DNA from: Sclerodactyla briareus
Taxonomy: Eukaryota; Echinodermata; Holothuroidea; Dendrochirotida; Sclerodactylidae
Direction of reading: 5' to 3'
Assembly: GCA_026419785.1 (NCBI GenBank)
Contig: JAODTK010005548.1
Span: 186,001-250,000 of the forward strand
Length of the DNA stretch: 64,000 nucleotides
Positions 11,657 to 23,275 of this stretch are shown piece after piece. The notes beneath the pieces were generated by a model. The model saw only the letters and a program-made list of their open reading frames with translations. It searched no databases and had not been told where the DNA came from. Position 1 is the first letter of the stretch, and each line of letters starts with the position of its first letter. A program made the translations under genes and the position numbers.

Positions 11657-11865
11657 TTAGAAGGCCTTGTGTGGTGTGACAATGTCTGGACTTGATCTGC
11701 ATCTCAACCGTGGCTTGGTATCACTTATCTTACGCTCCCCATCTACACCTTCTGATGCAAGGCGCCTCCTCTTCCCCTTGACTCTAAGGCCTTGGGACTG
11801 CTCCTTCTTCTTTCTATACATCTTATGCGCGAATTGTTCTGTGAAAGTCTCTTCACAAAGAGAAG
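11657..11865 (-). CDS. candidate exon, type 4, copy b (open to stop)
   Basis: Minus strand: an excellent acceptor (CTTTCCTTCCTCAAATATCTAG, CT at 11866-11867) precedes an uninterrupted frame. It reads SLCEETFTEQFAHKMYRKKK, then GLRVKGKRRRLASEG, DGERKISDTKPRLRC and VTPHKAF, then TAA at 11657-11659. The peptide is basic, with a KGKRRR stretch that could act as a nuclear localisation signal. Its phase at the acceptor (1) fits the donor of exon 1b at 13361, giving ...CGAWKKSLASLCEETF. The exon at 5097-5222 is a paralogue. It may be terminal, or may splice out early at a GTGTAG inside. No known family is recognised. Confidence 0.5.
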
Positions 11866-12120
11866 CTAGATATTTGAGGAAGGAAAGAAAGAAAGACTAA
11901 CAGGTAATTTTGGAAGATAATTTGCAACTTAAAGTTTCGTCTGTATATCAACCGGCATTACAACAACGGTAAAAAGTTCATATGTGAGGTGTAGGATTAG
12001 TCATAAAGTGGGAAAATGTCATGCATATCTATCAACTCGCAATCAGTGACAACTGTATAATGAATCACCATAACGGATATCTTGGGGTTGTAGAATTTGC
12101 CTAAAATGCATAGTGCTGCC

Positions 12121-12494
12121 CAGGGTTGTAGCTAGAAAGTCCTGAGTGCCCAGACCTCTGCATCCTGAAAATTCTTTAAAGATTAGTCACGGATACTGTA
12201 CCGCCGGACGCGCAGCGGGTCATGGCCGAGGCCCAGGTCCACACAGAGGGGCATATTTGACTTTTTGTGACATAATAATGGGGCCTCCATCATGGACACC
12301 TATATTTGTGCATTAGATAGTGTATTCTCCTGACTAAAACCAAACCCCCCCCCCCCCAAAAAAACCTGAAATTTTTTTTTTTTCTCTCTTTTGTGGCGGG
12401 CGGCATGGCCCCGATTCGGCTCGAGTAGTGCCGGCTCACTACCCGATTGCCGGGTACCCCGCGCCCCGTGCCGCCGGGCTTAGCTACATCCCTG
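12121..12494. mobile_element. MITE with CAGGG(T/A)TGTAGCTA terminal inverted repeats
   Basis: The left end CAGGGTTGTAGCTA and right end TAGCTACATCCCTG are inverted repeats of 14 bp with one mismatch, about 374 bp apart. The flanks GTGCTGCC and GTGGCTGG could be a damaged 8-bp target-site duplication, which with CAGGG ends suggests the hAT group. There is no coding capacity. The interior has a long C/A/T homopolymer patch (12345-12385) and a GC-rich right arm. Confidence 0.65.
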
Positions 12495-13360
12495 GTGGCT
12501 GGCCACTACCCTGAGTCGGAGAGCCTAAGCAATAGGCAAGAGGGATTGGGATAAGGTTGTTTAGACAGCTAATGGCAGTAACCCATCAAACAAGTCCTGT
12601 GTTCCACACACAGCAGTCATAGGAGCTCCCAGACACTGCAGGCTTGGATACAACAGAGGTTATATCGTGGATAACGGAAAACTGATCTATCTCTACAGTA
12701 TAGGTCCAACCCATTCCAATACGATGTTCCCATGTGGATTTATTTGCTTACAAAGTTCGTCCATTAATGCAGAGAAGTGGGGAGAATCCCACTTGCGCAT
12801 AGCTGCAGGACGTCACACTTGGACAACTCGGGGAGTTATGTCATGCATTTCATTGTTTCATGTTGTTGAAAAAGTCAACAATTTAGGGCAGAAGTTTTGT
12901 GTCTTTTCTCGGGTCACCAACGGGACCATCAATACCTACCAATCCGCTACAGCAATCCTCTACCGTAGACTAAATGCTTTTTCAAAGTGAACATAATTTG
13001 TGAGTTTTCAATAGAAACAGATGTGTTTGCCGGGTTTGCAAGTATGACATAATTAATTATTGCCTGTGGATCTTTTCGTCTTGCACATCCCCATGCACAA
13101 CAGTCAAGGACTGTGACTATCCGTAACAGTAAGTTGACTGAACTTCGGGTTGGACTGCACGCATTTCGTTTTTCTCTCCCGGCTAAATAATCATCACCTC
13201 GTTTCAATAATCCATCCTGTAGTTGTCCCTTTAATTACTTACAGGGCACAATGTTGGGTGTGGCATTTCAAACTACCTTCCGGAGGTTTGTGTTGCAGAA
13301 ATCTGATGCATGACCACACAATTAACACTACATGCATAGAGAATCCCAGTTTATGCTCAC
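12495..13360. other. unassigned, some open frame
   Basis: Plus-strand ORF 12667-12990 (107 codons) and a minus-strand frame at 12947-13207 are open but match nothing recognised. A minus-strand frame near 12965-13040 reads CKPGKHICFY then a stop; it is too weak to call as a zinc finger. Confidence 0.25.
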
Positions 13361-13594
13361 CCAAGGATTTTTTCCATGCCCCGCAAATGTCACACACAAG
13401 GATAATCGCTCACAAACAGTCTCGCCCTATTGTGTTGTAGTCAGCACTTGTGGTTGGGTTTTGATCGCAGAATGAATAAGTCAGTTTCGGCTACGACTTG
13501 CCCCACGTCTTCGTTATTCGGCCCTCTCTTCTCCAAAGCTCCCATGACACTGTCAGAGTAATCTGGCCATAATCGGGATTGGTAAACAAGTCTT
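13361..13594 (-). CDS. candidate internal exon, type 1, copy b
   Basis: Minus strand: acceptor AAAAGCTCATTCAG (CT at 13595-13596), donor CCTTGG/GTGAGC (13355-13360). Frame YSDSVMGALEKRGPNNED, VGQVVAETD, then after shifts NRARLFVSDYPC and VCDICGAWKKSLG. It is homologous to 5803-6048 over its whole length, donor included. The phase-1 end joins the exon at 11657-11865 in frame. CDICG looks like the first half of a zinc knuckle. The gene is not recognised. Confidence 0.5.
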
Positions 13595-14039
13595 CTGAAT
13601 GAGCTTTTCGGAGAATTGATGGAAGACACCAATGAAACAGCATCTCAAATGGTACACATTTAGATATGTAAGCAGCATATTTCTGCCAACAAATGCAACA
13701 TTGATCAATTGTATTTTAACTGTCTAAGATGCAACACAAGCCTACTGTGCCTACATATCGTAAGGGATTTGATTGCCTAGTCTAATGATTTATGTCTAGG
13801 AATAACAGCGCTAGGCTATATTCCATGGATTACTGTTGTGCTATAAACCCAATTGTATAGCATTGTACATCTTTATGTCTGTGACAAAGAGTCCCTAAGG
13901 CTCAGTGATCCCTTGGCTTGCTGCAGACAATACTATGGAGGCAATGGCTGAAAAATGGACCGTAGCTCACCCTTAAGATCCAGCTAAGCATCGTGTACAG
14001 GGGTCAAAACTTTAACCGTGCCAACCTCAATGATCGGGC

Positions 14040-14640
14040 ACAGGAACGCAATGAGATTCATGCCACTTAATGGAGAACATACACATCAATACACAGTACA
14101 CCACCTCATCATCCATCCAGGCCTGGTTGATTTGTCATGTTTACAAGCTAAATAGCCAAAATAATAATTCCCAAAATTTGTCAATCTGTCTCTCATTAAG
14201 AAACATTAGGGTCCTTGTGATTCTTATGAAATGCTGAACAGAATTTTGTCCCCAGAGCAGTCATTATGGACTATCTGGTTAACTTGTATGTTTGGTTTCA
14301 CTTGACCTCATTGTGACCTTAGAAAGGAGACTTGGACTGACCCAAATAAGAGTTCATGAACCCATTATGGAAAACTCATGTTTCCAATTATGATTTCTCC
14401 TTGTTTTTACAAACTCAAGATTGCCTAAAATAATTTCTTGACTACATTCCCTGAATTTCTACCCAAAGTGAAATCTGATCAGTACAAGGAGTAGGACTAG
14501 GACACTTGACTCCAGGCCAATTATTGGGGCTTTTCCTCTTACAAATATTAACTCACTTTGTAACCTCTGTTGAACTGACCTGACCCCTTAACATGCATGC
14601 CTCTTCCATACAGCTGTTTCAGTGAGCATGTTTACAAACT
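14040..14640 (+). repeat. degraded TGACCT-family repeat
   Basis: CATCATCCATCCAGG, CATGTTTACAAGCTAAATAGCC, CTTGACCTCATTGTGACCTTAG and CCCATTATGGAAAACTCATG are all family words, in order, at roughly 300-480-bp spacing. About 1.5-2 units, strongly diverged. Confidence 0.55.
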
Positions 14641-16079
14641 AAACTAGCAAACATAATCCCCTTCCACGTCCTATATTTCCTACCAAAAAGACACTGGCCT
14701 CTACCAAAAAATGTCCCTGTACTCCTATAAGAAAGCTATGTACCTCCTTATCTACATAACCTTCATGTATTCTGTGAGGGACAGTTTTCCTCTTTTGTCC
14801 CATACCTAACCCTTGTGTGCACTTAGCAAATCCTCTCAAGTATTCTTACACCAGAACCTATTTTACCCACACAAAAGCAAGCATATGGAAAACGTCTTTA
14901 ATTTAAGCGAGTTGATGACGGAGTGTTGGTTGTAGAAACACCAATGTCATCAAACTAGGCCTAGAATTCGATTGGGAACTGCAAACCCACTACAAAAACC
15001 ACACAAAAAGAAACACATCATTGCCTGTCATATTACAGGTATGTTAGGGTTCCTAGGCTCCAATACTGACCAGTGATTGACTGGTTTGCTGTAATGTAAT
15101 AAAAGCTACATCGCCCTAACAGCTTAGGTTCTCACTTTGAAGTAAATGAATAACATCTGAAGGTCTGATGTCATTGTCAATAGAGTTACAATTAGGCTAA
15201 CCATCTTGATACATGAAAAACAATATATACTATACAAATGTCTGACATCCAGATGCAGCTTCCCATCAACTTTTATTTCTGGAGATTGTGTTCATCTGCT
15301 TGAGAGATCCAGACAGCTTCTTTGTTTTTCGCAGAACTCCCAATTACAATGTTTTATTCGGTCATTCGTAAGGTCGATCGCGTTGTGTGTTACGGTAACC
15401 TATTGGAGGAAATGTGTTGTTGAGATCATACACCGTATTGACCAAGGCAAAGAACCCATCAAGTTGGGAGTATGCACAACCAATATTCCACAATATTCTC
15501 GAATGCATATTCGGACAAATTAGTTGTATGCATACTTCACTACACAAATTCTGCAGGATGCCCAAAATCACGATTACAATTTATGACGGGGTTACATCCT
15601 GTACTCATAAGTCCCAAATTGTGTTATTCGGACAACTATTTGGAAAGCCATGTGCAATCTCCTTTCCCATTAAACGAAGAAATTGAATTCACAATGGAAG
15701 TGATACCACTTATCTATAAATCAGAATGAAATGTTTTAACAAGTGAATTAAGGGAGAGGAGGACTTGTACATATTGATGCAAAATAACAACAATAGTACT
15801 GGTTGATGTGTCCTAAGGTTATGCAAATCAGCACGGGCAACCCATAATGAAGCCGCAGGCCAAATTTAGCCCGCCAAATCGAATTCCCTGGGCTAGTAAT
15901 CTCTAGACCTAACTTGCTTTGACAACCATTAATCCCTACTTTATATTGGCCCCAGTTTTTTCCCACTGTTCTCAAAGGTTGTTTCAAAGTGTGCATACGG
16001 CCTGAAAAAGTTGCCCACACCTGATCAATTTGGTTTTGATGATTTTGTTAGATGATTAATTTCATACCTTAACCTGATT
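14641..16079. other. unassigned AT-rich stretch
   Basis: Overlapping ORFs of 60-105 codons at 15206-15730 occur in all frames without motif support. No repeat boundaries are visible. Confidence 0.3.
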
Positions 16080-16760
16080 CAGTGGCTGGACTCTAACCTA
16101 TCTTCCCCAAAGCATGACTTTTTGAAACCAAAATTTTTAATGTATTTGGCCTATGCTGTTAAAGTGAGAATAGCTAAAATTAGCAGAACTATAAACTTTC
16201 AACTAATGTCCTTGCCTATTGACATTGCCTTTGTCTACACCGGAAATATAGAGTCGTTCTTTTTGCAAAAAACCTACTGCCATGGCCACTTGATTGGATC
16301 ATGTAAGCTTTGTATCATGTTCACAATAATTTTCTGAGTTCACCTCTTCTGAACTATATATAAAAACTTTTCACCTGAAATAATGGGTGCATGAACTCAT
16401 GGAACCCCACTACCAGGAGCTTAATCAATTCATGCTTAATTAATCAAGTTATCATATTAGAGCTAAATATGGGGCCAATTATCAATTTTTAAGTAATTTC
16501 GGCATTTCTTTTCACTAAAAACCGTTTGCCATAGAATCATATGGTTCTTGCACTCCTCTTAATTTTACCTTGATCAGACCAAGTATTCTACACCCAGACT
16601 GTGCTTGCATATTTTGCTGATTTCCACAATGTTGACCTGAGTGACCTTTGACCTGACCCTATTAAGCCTGGATCATTCACCCATTATGGGCAAAACATTC
16701 CATTCATCCATCCACCAGTCCTGGTCTAGCATCGTGCATGCATCACTCCACAACATATTA
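16080..16760 (+). repeat. degraded TGACCT-family repeats
   Basis: Contains AGAGCTAAATATGGGGCCAA, ACCTTGATCAGACCAAG, TGACCTGAGTGACCTTTGACCT and TTCATCCATCC in family order. The TGACCT words at 16634-16660 are spaced 3 and 1 bases apart. Confidence 0.5.
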
Positions 16761-18325
16761 CATGCCCATCGCCAGTTCATTCATGACTATCAACTTCTGG
16801 CAGGTGTCTAGGAATTAATAACCATACTATGTTTTATTCTAATTCTACCAAAGTAAACATGATATTTCTAATTGAAATGTGAATGGATTTTATTATGAAG
16901 TGTTCAACACATCTGAAAACCATAATGCCTCAAATGATTTGGAGCCCTTGGGGGGCAGTGAGTTGTGGAATAGGCTCAGAATATATTTCATGTCAGCCTT
17001 TAAGGAATTGAAAGAAGGAACAAAGCCCAAGGAAACTTGGAAGAATACATATATACTATATCTTTTGGATATGCTGATAGAAAATTGGTAATCCACACAA
17101 CACTTGAAACAAGCATGGAGAGGAGTGGCTTATTCCAGTATCTTCCAAAGAAACCAGTATGTGCTGTGATTAGTTTGTGTACAAGCTGAATCTAATCCAA
17201 CGTTGCGCCAGGAAATAATGGTTGTTCGTGGATTTTAGTTAATATCAAGCTCTGCAGTATGTGTGTGACATGTCATCTGTAAGATATCACCAAGTCATCC
17301 AAACTCACGACCAGGGATTCGGGTCAGGTGAAACATGGCTCCCCCCAACCTCCTTTTGTACTATCAACATTCCACCAAAGAATTGTCTCCCAACACTCTT
17401 TTGTACTATCAACTTCCACCAAAGATTGTCCTCACTTTTTTTCCCCAATTGTCTTTTTGTTTCAATGAATAAACATATACATACAAAGTTTTGATATATT
17501 CAGGAGGAGTTCCACCTAATATACGTGTACGCCCAGGTTTTCTCCCCAATGAGGCATCATTCCCTGTGCTTTGGAATCGGCTTTAGCACAGAGAGCAAGT
17601 CACGCTCTTCTACAAAGCTAGGTCCTGACGTCCTCCACTCCGAGGGTACACAAGGCAGATTTTCACTGTTTCAGGACATTTTCAGTCAGGTTTGGAAGAA
17701 GAGCCTGCTCGATTAAATCTTCTACAGGGCAGCTAGACCTGGGAGAAGATCCCAATCAGAAAGTGAATTCTGTTCAGTGGATTCGAGTGAGGCAGATAAA
17801 ATACAGATATAATCCTGATCTAGGAACCATTCAAGTTCTCAAATTAGCACAGGAAAGGTGACTAGTTATTGGGATTCAAATTCACAACATTCCAATTAAT
17901 AGTCCGGAGCTTCTACCGTCCAACCGAGTATAGGGTGAGAAGCAGGTCATTGAAACTGCTGCATATACATGTGTACATGACCATTTGCACATCGTGAAAT
18001 TTCCACATCACCCTAGCAATACACAAGCCTAATTAAGTCCATATTAAAGAAAGTACAATGTTTTTTCTTAGTCAGGGGGGTGTGGACATGAAGGTACATG
18101 TACAGGGGAAGAGTTAGGGTAGTGGTATCACTGTTATTATCTTTCAACAGTACTACTTCTCCATATAGTACATATTCTTGGGGTATATTACATATTATTA
18201 TACATATAATGTTTATACTGCGACTCTCTTGCTCGCTCCCAGGGTCACATTCATCACAATGATACCTCCCAGTGTTACAAAATGACATGACACTAATTTA
18301 CTGCATTGTGATTATTAAAACTCAC
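16761..18325. other. unassigned, with a short local duplication
   Basis: At 17352-17430 CTTTTGTACTATCAAC and CACCAAAGA-ATTGTC are duplicated about 50 bp apart. The frame at 16879-17091 (SELWNRLRIYFMSAFKEL...) looks protein-like, but the acceptor is weak and no family was recognised. Confidence 0.3.
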
Positions 18326-18437
18326 CCTCAGCAACTGGCTGAAGGTTTCCACTTCACTACTGCCCAGAATTCCATCATCAGAGGGCTGTTGTCAACATCA
18401 TCATGTGGCTCGGCCTTGATGAGGATGAAGTCACTCT
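18326..18437 (-). CDS. candidate exon with IKAEP motif
   Basis: Minus strand: acceptor GCGTTCTCTCACAG (CT at 18438-18439), donor GCTGAGG/GTGAGT (ACTCAC at 18320-18325). The frame reads SDFILIKAEPHDDVDN, SPLMMEF, then after one base shift GSSEVETFSQLLR up to the donor. IKAEP fits the psi-K-x-E-P synergy-control sumoylation motif known from transcription factors. Both splice sites are strong and the peptide is low in stops. It lies upstream of the type 1-4 exons on the same strand and could be a 5' exon of that gene. One frameshift. Confidence 0.55.
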
Positions 18438-18616
18438 CTGTGAGAGAACGCGTTCAAACAGTCATAATTTCAATGAGTAGTTAGGTCTTGTATTAGTGTG
18501 GTGAGGAGGTGTATCAGATTGATCAGTGAGGTGAGTGTGAAGAGAGCAGAAGAGTGGTGAAACCGTATCATGACAGCTTGTCATACTTGTATGCAAGAGG
18601 TTGGGGTTTGTTCCCT

Positions 18617-19912
18617 GTCCACACACTGACTCACCCAATAGTGGAGCTTCCACACACTGACTCACCCAATAGTGGAGCTGTCCACACATGACTCACCCAA
18701 TAGTGGAGCTGTCCACATACTGACTCACCCATCACTGGAGTTGTCCACACACTGACCACCCAATAGTGGAGCTGTCCACATACTGACTCACCCATCACTG
18801 GAGTTGTCCACACACTGACTCACCCATCACTGGAGCTGTCCACACACTGACTCACCCAATAGTGGAGCTGTCCACACACTGACTCACCCATCACTGGAGT
18901 TGTCCACACACTGACTCACCCTCACTGGAGCTGTCCACACACTGACCACCAATCGTGGAGCTGTCCACACACTGACTCACCCAATAGTGGAGCTTCCACA
19001 CACTGACTCACCCAATAGTGGAGCTGTCCACACACTGACTCACCCACCACTGGAGCTGTCCACACACTGACTCACCCTCACTGGAGCTGTCCACACACTG
19101 ACTCACCCAACATGGAGCTGTCCACACACTGACTCACCCATTAGTGGAGCTGTCCACACACTGACTCACCCTCACTGGAGCTGTCCACACCTGACTCACC
19201 CAATAGTGGAGCTGTCCACACACTGACTCACCCATCACTGGAGCTGTCCACACACTGACTCACCCTCACTGGAGCTGTCCACACACTGACTCACCCAATA
19301 GTGGAGCTGTCCACACACTGACTCACCCATTACTGGAGCTGTCCACACACTGACTCACCCACCACTGGAGCTGTCCACACACCGACTCACCCACCACTGG
19401 AGCTGTCCACACACTGACTCACCCATCACTGGAGCTGTCCACACACTGACTCACCCATTACTGGAGCTGTCCACACACTGACTCACCCATCAGTGGAGCT
19501 GTCCACACCTGACTCACCCATCACTGGAGCTGTCCACACACTGACTCACCCATCACTGGAGCTGTCCACACCTGACTCACCCAATAGTGGAGCTTCCACA
19601 CACTGACTCACCCATCACTGGAGCTGTCCACACAACTGACTCACCCATCAGTGGAGCTGTCCACACACTGACTCACCCTCACTGGAGCTGTCCCCAAAAC
19701 CTGACTAACCCACACGGAACGTCACACATTGACTTCACCCATTAGTGTAGGCTCCACACACTGACTCACCATCACTGGAGCCTCCACACACTGACTCACA
19801 ACCCTAGTTGAGCTGTCCACACACTGACTCAACCCATCACTGGAGTTGTCCACACCCTGCTCACCCTGCATCACTGGAGCTGGTCCCAACCACTGACTCA
19901 CTAACAGTGGAA
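18617..19912 (-). repeat. 32-bp minisatellite, about 40 units
   Basis: The unit, on plus, is CTGACTCACCC-NNNN-ACTGG then AGCTGTCCACACA, 32 bp long. Two main variants differ at the core (AATAGTGG versus ATCACTGG, plus ACCACT, CTCACT and ATTAGT). Near the left edge two-unit blocks repeat as a dimer (18716-18812). The last ~230 bp are heavily mutated. On minus each unit contains GGGTGAGT, a consensus 5' splice site. The array lies between two candidate exons, 27 bp from the donor of the one at 19940. It is not CRISPR: there are no unique spacers. Confidence 0.95.
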
Positions 19913-19939
19913 GGCATACAATAGCGATTTTTCACTCAC

Positions 19940-20027
19940 CTTCCGTGTTGCTCCTAACCCGACACAGAATGTCCAACTACCTCACAATATCATCACCGTG
20001 GTCCCATGGTACCCTCCCTGTACCACT
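19940..20027 (-). CDS. candidate exon upstream of the minisatellite
   Basis: Minus strand: acceptor GAAAAAGACTATAG (CT at 20028-20029), donor CGGAAG/GTGAGT (19934-19939). Frame SGTGRVPWDHGDDIVR, one TAG, then LDILCRVRSNTEG across the donor. Short, with a good donor and a moderate acceptor. Possibly an upstream exon of the same minus-strand gene. Product unknown. Confidence 0.33.
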
Positions 20028-20580
20028 CTATAGTCTTTTTCAATTCTAAGAGGAAAGACGAACATAACATCCAGGTGAATATACCTATGTACAGTATAAG
20101 ACCATCAAACAGTGCATTTGGGTGACGTAAGGACTGAACTCATATTTCTGTAGGATGGAAAACTGGAATAAACTTGCCGCAGACTTACAGTACAAGAAGC
20201 CCAACCCTAATATTTTTCAATCACAGAATATCCTATGCAGGATCTCATTGTCATTAACCTCTTATCCCTAAGAGCCATTCTCCCAGAAGACTCTTTGAAG
20301 CCAGGCGAGAGGATGGCCATCCAGGTAAATCCAGGTAAAATCCAGTCATAAGAACTTCAGAGTGGCTTCTGGCAGGACAAAGGTGCTTCTTACGATAGTC
20401 CTGATTAGGCAGTTAGGCTTAGCTGGTCACTCAAAACGACTTCTACGGAGCCCACGCCTTCGTCATGGTGGGATATGCATAACCCACCTCTGGCAGGTGA
20501 GTCTTGTAGGTCTTGACAAGGTAAGTAATCCATTAGCAAGGGGGACTCACACGTGGGTCAGTGAGAGTGGAATAAGGTGT
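20028..20580. other. unassigned
   Basis: AATCCAGGTAAAATCCAG is a small tandem repeat at 20321-20345. A plus-strand CAG/GTGAGT word at 20493-20500 looks like a donor but has no matching exon. Nothing else is seen. Confidence 0.3.
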
Positions 20581-20589
20581 TCAGTAGGA

Positions 20590-20850
20590 CCGAGTGTTGG
20601 CCCACTTGGTAGAGGGTCAGGCTTCACGCTGAGATCTGGGTTCAAGCCCCTGGCGGGTTATACCAAGGACCTTCTTGCTAGCTGGGCATTCAATCACAAG
20701 GAGTGGAGCAAAGAGCTTATCTTCCTTCAACGCGGCGGGGTTTTTTACATACATCATTCACATCTTCCCACTTTTAGAGTGCGTATAGCGCTATAAAAGA
20801 CCAGTGTATATTATTAATAGTATTATTATTGTGTATTATTTATCATTTAT
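20590..20850 (+). repeat. tRNA-derived SINE
   Basis: A-box-like TTGGCCCACTTGGTAGAG (20597-20614) and a good B box GGGTTCAAGCCC (20638-20649) show tRNA-like spacing. The body ends in TAGCGCTATAAAAGACC and a TATTATTAATAGTATTATTATTG tail. The tail type matches the SINE at 2511 but the head differs. Confidence 0.65.
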
Positions 20851-20949
20851 CAATCCAGACGCATAGTAGTGTTAAACCTAAACACCACCGGTGTTTAAAT
20901 TTCTAAAAGAACCATTGTTCCAAATGTCCAACGATAAGCACTCAACCAG

Positions 20950-23275
20950 AAAACCGAAAAGGCCTCGGTGATTTCCCTCCTTGTACCCTCTTTTTTGAAA
21001 CCTATAGCCAGACACAAGGACAAATTGGAGATGGCACCATCTCATTATGGAACTATAACGTCTGACACATTCCCATTTTCCCCACCAACCATAAGGGCTC
21101 CTATACTCATGATAAGGAAGCTACACACTAAATTTTCGAGGCTTTTCATACTCTGACCTCTGGTGACCTCGAATGAACTCTGACCTGGCCCCAAAACAAT
21201 AGGGTTATGTACTCATCATGGGAACTCACATAACCAATCATGAGCTTCACCAGCTGGGTGGGGTCAAGTTATCAGGTTTACAATTCAAAATTGGCCAAAA
21301 TATTGAACTTTTCACAAATTTTATATGTGCGATTGAAACCGACAATCCCCTCCGACCTGACCCAAAATAATAGGGTTTCCTGTACCCCCATAAAATGCTA
21401 TAACACCAAATGTCAATCTGATCGAACCAACCATTCTGCGGTAGCGTGCTTACAGGTTTTTCAGACTTTGACCTCTGTTGACCCTCAGATGACCTCTGAC
21501 CTGAACCAAAATAGGAAGGATCCATGTGTCACTCATCATGGGGAACTCATCCATTATGAGCTTCATCCATCCAGGGTGGTTGGAGTTATCGTGTTTACAA
21601 GCCAACTTGGCCAAAATATCAGACTTTTCAAATTCTCCATTTTTGAACAATTCACCCGACCTGACCCAAAACATAGGGTTTCTGGTATCTCTCCATAAGA
21701 AAGCTATAACCAAATTTCAACTTGTTCGGACCAAGCATTTTGGACTTGCATGTTTCCAAGGATTTCAGACTTGACGTCTCGGGACCTACAGATGACTCAG
21801 AAGGACCCCAAAACAAAGAGGGGGCATGTACTCATCATGGGGAAAAACAGATAACCAAGTATGAGTTCAATTCATCCAGGTGGGATTGGGTTAGTGTGTT
21901 ACAAGCCAAAATTGGCCCAGATATCAACTTTTGACTATTTCATAATTTCTCCCCAAAATTACCCCCAATCAACACCAAAAACATAGGGTTCTTGTACTCC
22001 CCATAAGAGAGAGTTACACACCAAATTTCAGCTTGATAAGACCACCAACTGTTTTGGATTCATCGTGTTCACAAAGATTTTCAGACTTTGACCTCTGGTG
22101 ACCTCAGATGACTTTGAACCTGAACCCAAAAACAGTAGGAATCATGCACTCATCATGGGGAACACACTACCAAGTCTGAGCAATCTATCCAGGGTGGGGT
22201 TGAGTAGTGTGTTTACAAGCCAAAATTGGGCCAAAATATTACCATTTTTGCATTATTTTTTTATTCCTCTAAAAAATGACCCCAAATCAACACCAAAAAT
22301 GTGATAGGGTTCTTGTATTCCCCATGAGAAAGCTTACCACCAAATGTGAGCTTGAGCGGACCAAACGCTTTGCGACTTACGTTGTGTTTAAAGGATTTGC
22401 GGGGGAATTTGACCTCTGTGGACCTCAGATACCTTGACCTAACCCAAAAACAATAAAGGTCATGTAATCACATGGGGAACACTATACTAAGTATGAGCTC
22501 AATGCTTAATCTCAGGTGGGGTTTTGAGTTAGTGTGTTTACAAGCCAAAATTGGCAAAATATCAGTTTTTGACTATTCCCTAATTTCTCCAAAGAATGAC
22601 TCCCAATCAACACCCAAAACAATAGGGTTTCTTGTATCCCAATACGGAAAGCTACACACTAAATTCGCTTGGACCGGGACCAAATGTTTTGGACTTCTTA
22701 ATGTGTAGATAGGATTTCAGGGACTTTGACCTCTGGTGACCTCAAGATGGGACCTTGACCTGACCCCAAAACAATATGGATCATGTAATCATCATGGGGA
22801 AAACAATCCAAGTAAGAGCTCAATCCCTTCAAGTGGGGGTGAGTTAGGTGTGGTTTCAAGCCAAAATGGGCAAAAATATCAATCGTGTTTAAAAGCCAAA
22901 ATTGGGCCAAATATCATTTTTGACTATCCTCATTTCGCCCAGAAATGACTCCCAATCAACACCAAAATTAATGGGGTTATTGTAACTCCTCATAAGAAAG
23001 TTACAACCCAAATTTCAGCTTGATGGACCAACTGTTTTGGACTTACCGTGTTACAAGGATGTTTCGATTTTGGCTCTGATGACTCAGAGACTATTGACCT
23101 GACCCCAAAAACACTAGGATCATGCAGTCATATTGGGAACACGCATACCGTGTATGAGCTTAATCCATCAGGTGGGGTCGAGTTATCGTGTTTACAACAG
23201 TACATACATACAATTACAGACATACACACACAGGTATGACTGCCATAGATTCCTGACTTCGTCAAGGAAGGCAAA
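20950..23275 (+). repeat. tandem array of the ~315-bp TGACCT repeat, about 7 units
   Basis: The landmark GTGTTTACAAGCC (or variant) recurs at about 21274, 21591, 21895, 22209, 22533, 22853 and 23187, a period near 315. Each unit has, in order: a TTTGACCTCTGGTGACCT box, CCAAAACAATAGG, TCATCATGGGGAACACA, CAAGTATGAGCTTCATCCAT, CCAGGTGGGGTCGAGTTATC, AAAATTGGCCAAAATATC and ATAAGAAAGCTACACACC. The array ends in a (CATA)n/TTCCTGACTTCGTCAAGGAA tail. Non-coding. Units are roughly 75-85 percent alike by eye. Confidence 0.92.

Noticed and set aside
12965-13040. C2H2 zinc finger (CKPGKHICFY)
   Set aside because: A stop follows at once and the histidine spacing does not fit.
16879-17091. Protein-like frame (SELWNRLRIYFMSAFKEL) with a faint cullin look
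   Set aside because: A stop lies just upstream, the acceptor is weak, and similarity to any family is too vague to defend.
18617-19912. Regular 32-bp repeat suggesting a CRISPR array
   Set aside because: Units abut directly with no unique spacers, no cas genes lie nearby, and the setting is eukaryotic. It is a minisatellite.
21240-21698. 152-codon ORF
   Set aside because: It runs through the 315-bp tandem repeat and is not conserved between units.
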